Source of the DNA: Flavobacteriales bacterium
GTDB taxonomy: Bacteria; Bacteroidota; Bacteroidia; Flavobacteriales; Flavobacteriaceae
Length of the DNA: 56,641 nucleotides
Reading direction: 5' to 3'
Assembly (NCBI GenBank): GCA_004321735.1
Contig: SGZB01000003.1
Coordinates: 1-56,641, forward strand
The notes under the pieces were generated by a model. It saw only the letters and a program-made list of their open reading frames with translations, was not told the origin of the DNA and did not search any database. Below, piece by piece: positions 52,880 through 56,641 of the stretch (within the stretch, counting starts at the first letter, position 1; each line of letters starts with the position of its first letter). Position numbers and translations under genes: made by a program.

Positions 52880-53667
52880 TTTAATTCCATTTCTACAACT
52901 AATCCCTCGTTTGATCTTATATTAAAAACTGACTGATCTTCAAAAATTAAATACTGTCCCTTAATCCCAATAAGTTTACCCTTAAAATCTTTCAATTTCT
53001 TAATATTAATACTTTTTGGTGAATCTAATTTATTTTCTAGTGGATAAGCTATCTCTTTAACTAAACTTGTAGAATTATAATATTTTTTAAGATCACTAGG
53101 TAAATATTTTTTTGCGTTTAATTTTTCTTGGCTTAAATCAATCTCCGATTTATTAGCTTTAAGCATTGCTCTCCAATTTGTTTTATCCTTATAATATTTT
53201 TTTAATTCAACTTCACACAATCCAGCAAGGTATCTATTTGGCAGTTCAGCAACTTCAATCGCATTAATTGCGCCTTGATCAATCCATCGTGTTGGGAGTT
53301 GAGATTTTCTAGTTACTCCAATTTTAACATCATCAGTAAATGATAAATACAAAATATGAGGTTGAAGTTGAATTCTTTTTTCATAATCAATATCTCTATC
53401 TTGAATATTCAGGTGAGCTTTACTTAGTTCTGGACGAATTACCCATTCAGCAGTTGAAGGTGATTCAAAAAAACACTTCTTGCAATGGCCTTGTCTAAAT
53501 ATTTCTTCTTCAGAGCTACATTTTAAGCATGAGAATCCTAAAAATTTAAATCTAATCTCTTTATTTATTAGGTAGTCTGAAATTAAAAAATCATCTCCCA
53601 ACTCCAAAAAGTAGATTAACGACTGGTCAAGCTCAGTTCTCATTTTACTTAATACACCTTTAAACAT
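52876..53667 (-). CDS. DUF2797 zinc-binding protein
   Basis: A 263-residue protein of the DUF2797 family. The N-terminal half has a four-Cys zinc module (CLKCSSEEEIFRQGHCKKC near 47-65). The middle reads HILYLSFTDDVKIGVTRKSQ and LPTRWIDQGAINAIEVAELP, resembling a GIY-YIG-like fold, and the C-terminus is a small beta domain (LKDFKGKLIGIKGQYLIFED). Function is unknown; a nucleic-acid role is often guessed from the fold. It is divergent from the GH3-like gene. Confidence 0.8.
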   Translation of the reverse strand: MFKGVLSKMRTELDQSLIYFLELGDDFLISDYLINKEIRFKFLGFSCLKCSSEEEIFRQGHCKKCFFESPSTAEWVIRPELSKAHLNIQDRDIDYEKRIQLQPHILYLSFTDDVKIGVTRKSQLPTRWIDQGAINAIEVAELPNRYLAGLCEVELKKYYKDKTNWRAMLKANKSEIDLSQEKLNAKKYLPSDLKKYYNSTSLVKEIAYPLENKLDSPKSINIKKLKDFKGKLIGIKGQYLIFEDQSVFNIRSNEGLVVEMELN

Positions 53668-53698
53668 ATTTTATATTAATTTTACAGATTATAAATAT

Positions 53699-55207
53699 AT
53701 GCCATTTTCATTTTTTAATACTGTTGTTTCATGGATGTTGAAAAAAAGAATTCATGACATTGAATTATTTATTAAATACCCAATTGATGTTCAACAAGAG
53801 GTTTTGAAAAAACTTTTAATTAAGTCAAAGGATACTGAAATTGGTAAACAATATGATTTTAATTCTATCAAGAATTACAATAATTTTTCAGAAAGAATAC
53901 CTGCAAGAACATACGAAGATTTTTTTCCGTATCTAGAGAAAACCATAAATGGAAAACAAAATGTTTTTTGCAGTGAAAAAATAAATTGGTTTGCCCAATC
54001 TAGTGGTACAACAAACTCAATAAGTAAATTTATTCCAGTAAGTAATTCAGCATTAGAAAACTGCCACTTTAAAGCTGGAAAAGATATGCTCTGTCTTTAC
54101 TTAAACAATAATGAAAATTCAAGCATTTTTTCGGGAAAATCCCTAAGATTAGGTGGAAGTCGTAAAATTTATGAAAATAATAATCATTATTTCGGAGACT
54201 TATCTGCAATTTTAATTGACAACCTTCCTGTATGGGCTGAAATTATTAGTACACCCAATAATTCCATTTCATTAATGTCAAAATGGGATGAGAAAATAGA
54301 TGCAATTATTGAAGGAACTTTAAATGAAGATGTTCGAAGTTTAGCTGGTGTACCGTCTTGGATGCTAACTTTAATAAATAAACTACTGGAAAAAACTGGA
54401 AAAAATCATTTAAACGAAATATGGGAAAATTTAGAGGTATATTTTCATGGTGGTGTTAGCTTCAATCCCTATAGGAGAGAATTTAATAATGTTATTTCGA
54501 ATCCTGATTTTAAATATTATGAAATTTATAATGCTTCTGAAGGATTTTTTGCAATACAAGATTCTAACGACAGAAATGATCTACTATTGATGCTTGATTA
54601 TGGAATTTTTTATGAATTTATAGAGATTAATGGCATGAAACAAAGTGAAAAAATCATTGATTTGTCCCAAGTTGAAGTTGGTAAAAATTATGCTTTATTA
54701 ATCACAACAAACTCAGGCCTCTGGAGATATAAAATTGGTGATACAGTTGAATTCACTTCAATTAATCCTTTTAGAATAATTGTTTCGGGAAGAACAAAAC
54801 ACTACATAAATACTTTTGGCGAGGAAGTAATAATTGATAATGTAGAAAAAGCTTTAGAAACTGTTGTGGATAAATACGATTGTAAAATAGTTGATTACAC
54901 TGTTGCACCTATGTTTATGAAATCTGGAAAAAAAGGGAGACATGATTGGATAATTGAATTTTCAAAAAAACCTATCGATAAATCTAATTTTGAAAAAGAT
55001 CTTGATATAGCACTACAAAATTTAAACTCTGATTACAAAGCAAAAAGATATAAAGATTTGACTTTAGATCCATTAAAGATAACTTATGGACGAAATAATT
55101 TATTTTATGATTGGTTAAAGAAAAGAAATAAAATAGGTGGACAAAATAAAATTCCAAGGCTCTCCAATAAAAGAGATTTTATTGATGAACTATTGAAAAT
55201 TAATTAG
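53699..55207 (+). CDS. GH3-family acyl-adenylating protein
   Basis: A 502-residue bacterial relative of plant GH3 acyl-acid amido synthetases (ANL superfamily). Landmarks: [20 protein letters not shown] near 61, the ATP loop [19 protein letters not shown] near 97, [19 protein letters not shown] near 215, [14 protein letters not shown] near 275, and [12 protein letters not shown] near 340. No signal peptide. Such proteins are widespread in Bacteroidota and their acid and amine substrates are unknown; by analogy they form an acyl-AMP and transfer it. It ends 4 bp inside the convergent clpX gene. With the LuxE-like protein, it is the second acyl-activating enzyme of the window. Confidence 0.85.
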   Translation: MPFSFFNTVVSWMLKKRIHDIELFIKYPIDVQQEVLKKLLIKSKDTEIGKQYDFNSIKNYNNFSERIPARTYEDFFPYLEKTINGKQNVFCSEKINWFAQSSGTTNSISKFIPVSNSALENCHFKAGKDMLCLYLNNNENSSIFSGKSLRLGGSRKIYENNNHYFGDLSAILIDNLPVWAEIISTPNNSISLMSKWDEKIDAIIEGTLNEDVRSLAGVPSWMLTLINKLLEKTGKNHLNEIWENLEVYFHGGVSFNPYRREFNNVISNPDFKYYEIYNASEGFFAIQDSNDRNDLLLMLDYGIFYEFIEINGMKQSEKIIDLSQVEVGKNYALLITTNSGLWRYKIGDTVEFTSINPFRIIVSGRTKHYINTFGEEVIIDNVEKALETVVDKYDCKIVDYTVAPMFMKSGKKGRHDWIIEFSKKPIDKSNFEKDLDIALQNLNSDYKAKRYKDLTLDPLKITYGRNNLFYDWLKKRNKIGGQNKIPRLSNKRDFIDELLKIN

Positions 55208-56433
55208 GAGGCTTCTCTAAGTTTACTTAATTTAATTTTTGAAAGCTTTGGTTCTATATAATTCTTATCAACAACAAGTTTTTTAATTGAACTCCCAGGT
55301 AAATTAAACATATCATCAAGTAAAATAGATTCACATATTGATCTTAATCCTCTAGCTCCAAGTTTATAATCTACTGCCTTTTTTACAATTTCGTCAAGAG
55401 CATCATCACTAAACTCTAATTCAATATCATCCATTTCAAAAAGCTTAACGTACTGTTTGGTTAAAGCATTTTTTGGATCTGTTAGGATTTTTCTTAAAGT
55501 TTTGGAATCAAGCTCCAACATGTATGTTAGAATAGGAAGTCTTCCTAAAATTTCTGGAATTAACCCAAATTCTTTTAAGTCATTTGGAATAATATTAGAA
55601 ATAATGTGTTTAGAATTATGTTTCGAAATTAGTTGTGAATTTTTAAAACCAACCGAACTCATATTTAATCTTTTATTTATTATCCGGTCAATACCATCAA
55701 AAGCACCTCCTGCAATAAAAAGGATATTAGATGTGTCAAGCTTAATAAAGTTTTGATCGGGATGTTTTCTACCACCTTTAGGTGGGACATTAACAACTGT
55801 ACCTTCCATCAGCTTTAATAAAGCTTGTTGGACACCTTCTCCTGAAACATCTCTTGTAATTGATGGATTATCACTCTTTCTTGAAATCTTATCAATTTCA
55901 TCAATAAAAATGATACCTTTCTGTGCCTTCTCAATATTATAATCAGATGCTTGTAATAATCTAGTTAATATGTTTTCAACATCTTCACCAACATAGCCTG
56001 CCTCAGTTAAAACAGTCGCATCAACAATTGCGATAGGCACGTCCAATAACTTAGCAATTGTTTTAGCAATTAATGTTTTTCCGGTTCCAGTAGGTCCAGC
56101 TATTATTACATTACTCTTTTCAATTTCTAAATCATCATGATTTTTTTGTTGATGAATTCTTTTATAATGGTTGTAAACACATACTGAAATAACTTTTTTT
56201 GAATACTCCTGGCCTACAACATAATCATCTAAGAACTGTTTAATTGACTTAGGATTTAGATGGGAAAAATCGTCTAATTTATTAGCTTCTTCAGGTTGAT
56301 TTTGAAGATTTAAAATTGAATAAGCTTGTTCAATACATTGATCGCATATATGCGCATCTTCACCAGCAACAAGAATTTTAGTTTGGATTTTACTTACACC
56401 ACAGAATGAACAAGACAATCTATCTTCAGACAT
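55204..56433 (-). CDS. clpX: ATP-dependent Clp protease ATP-binding subunit ClpX
   Basis: A 409-residue AAA+ unfoldase. An N-terminal zinc-binding domain has Cys8, Cys11, Cys30 and Cys33 (CSFCG...CDQC). Walker A GPTGTGKT is at 113-120, Walker B FIDEID near 176, the pore loop [11 protein letters not shown] near 155, sensor regions and the arginine-finger area ([10 protein letters not shown] near 300), and the C-terminal small domain ends with KLREAS. ClpX delivers unfolded substrates to ClpP, whose gene lies just upstream on this strand in the usual clpP-clpX order with a 4-bp gap. Confidence 0.96.
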   Translation of the reverse strand: MSEDRLSCSFCGVSKIQTKILVAGEDAHICDQCIEQAYSILNLQNQPEEANKLDDFSHLNPKSIKQFLDDYVVGQEYSKKVISVCVYNHYKRIHQQKNHDDLEIEKSNVIIAGPTGTGKTLIAKTIAKLLDVPIAIVDATVLTEAGYVGEDVENILTRLLQASDYNIEKAQKGIIFIDEIDKISRKSDNPSITRDVSGEGVQQALLKLMEGTVVNVPPKGGRKHPDQNFIKLDTSNILFIAGGAFDGIDRIINKRLNMSSVGFKNSQLISKHNSKHIISNIIPNDLKEFGLIPEILGRLPILTYMLELDSKTLRKILTDPKNALTKQYVKLFEMDDIELEFSDDALDEIVKKAVDYKLGARGLRSICESILLDDMFNLPGSSIKKLVVDKNYIEPKLSKIKLSKLREAS

Positions 56434-56437
56434 GAGA

Positions 56438-56641
56438 TTATTTTTTAGTTAGAACCTCATCGATCATACCATATTTCTTTGCCTCATTAGCTTTCATCCA
56501 ATAATCTCTATCAGAATCAGCATAAACTTTATCATATTTCTGTCCAGTATGTTTAGCAATAATTTCATAGAGTTCCTTTTTCAACTTACCAATTTCTCTT
56601 GCAGTAATCTCAATATCTGAAGCTTGACCTTGAGCACCTCC
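56438..56641 (-). CDS. clpP: ATP-dependent Clp protease proteolytic subunit, C-terminal part
   Basis: The last 67 codons of clpP, whose 5' part lies beyond the window edge. The visible segment begins [17 protein letters not shown], a conserved ClpP stretch, continues through [20 protein letters not shown] and [18 protein letters not shown], and ends VLTKK. It contains the catalytic Asp region (DSDRDYWM) but not the Ser or His. The 3' neighbour clpX is 4 bp away, so both are one transcript. Confidence 0.93.
   Translation of the reverse strand, partial: GGAQGQASDIEITAREIGKLKKELYEIIAKHTGQKYDKVYADSDRDYWMKANEAKKYGMIDEVLTKK

Noticed and set aside
1-56641. Mobile elements, prophage or CRISPR arrays
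   Set aside because: No transposase, integrase, phage structural gene, spaced direct repeats or Cas-like proteins were seen on either strand.

Overview
This 56.6-kb window is AT-rich, densely packed chromosomal DNA from a member of the Bacteroidota, most likely a marine member of the Flavobacteriales with a small genome. The evidence is a DnaE with a fused N-terminal proofreading exonuclease, an S16 with a long Ala/Glu/Pro tail, DUF4296- and DUF6090-like proteins, a GYDIA-type GHMP kinase, a RimB-RimK fusion, lipoprotein signals ending in S-C, and repeated TAnnTTTG promoter boxes with few obvious Shine-Dalgarno sites. Six tail-to-tail gene pairs overlap by 4-23 bp, which fits genome streamlining. 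No insertion sequence, prophage or CRISPR array is visible. No gene-free stretch exceeds 300 bp.

Layout. 1-6.8 kb: PhoB/PhoR-type two-component pair (kinase cut by the window edge), a LuxE-like acyl-adenylating protein, tyrS, a DUF4296 lipoprotein, pyrC, a DPM1-like glycosyltransferase and hemD. 6.3-15.1 kb (minus strand): a probable operon of lipoprotein sulfatase, nucleotidyltransferase, Na+/solute symporter, NagB fused to a PIG-L-like deacetylase, CutC, POT peptide transporter and an exported thioredoxin; its theme is amino-sugar and peptide uptake and catabolism. 15.2-18.5 kb: class II HMG-CoA reductase and a GHMP kinase (mevalonate route), then a true formylglycine-generating enzyme carrying the catalytic cysteine pair, which could activate the nearby sulfatase.

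18.6-31.2 kb (plus strand): the most distinctive region, an 11-gene operon-like run. It holds a two-subunit acetate-type symporter, two CE1-like esterases, an SGNH esterase, a planctomycete-style PSCyt1-DUF1549-DUF1553 protein next to a DUF1501 protein, a cysteine-less FGE-like protein, a TIM-barrel isomerase, a Gfo/Idh/MocA oxidoreductase and a GH109-like NAD-dependent glycosidase. Four of these begin with twin-arginine-type signals. I infer an envelope-located, redox-assisted pathway for an acetylated and/or sulfated glycan or glycoside, built without SusC/SusD. Just beyond it lies a compact, apparently self-contained small-RNA locus on the minus strand.

31.3-56.6 kb: mostly housekeeping. 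EEP-family proteins, a pair of paralogous B-repeat lipoproteins around a DUF6090-like membrane protein, tRNA-Asp, trxA, dnaE, rpsP-rimM-rluF, a TonB receptor, an FAD oxidoreductase broken by a 1-nt frameshift, RimB-RimK, a dipeptide epimerase, tRNA-Leu and tRNA-Gly, mutS, a SpoU methyltransferase, folK, a VUT/queuosine-precursor transporter, DUF2797, a GH3-family protein, clpX and the 3' end of clpP. All functional calls come from reading motifs and overall resemblance by eye; no database search was run.
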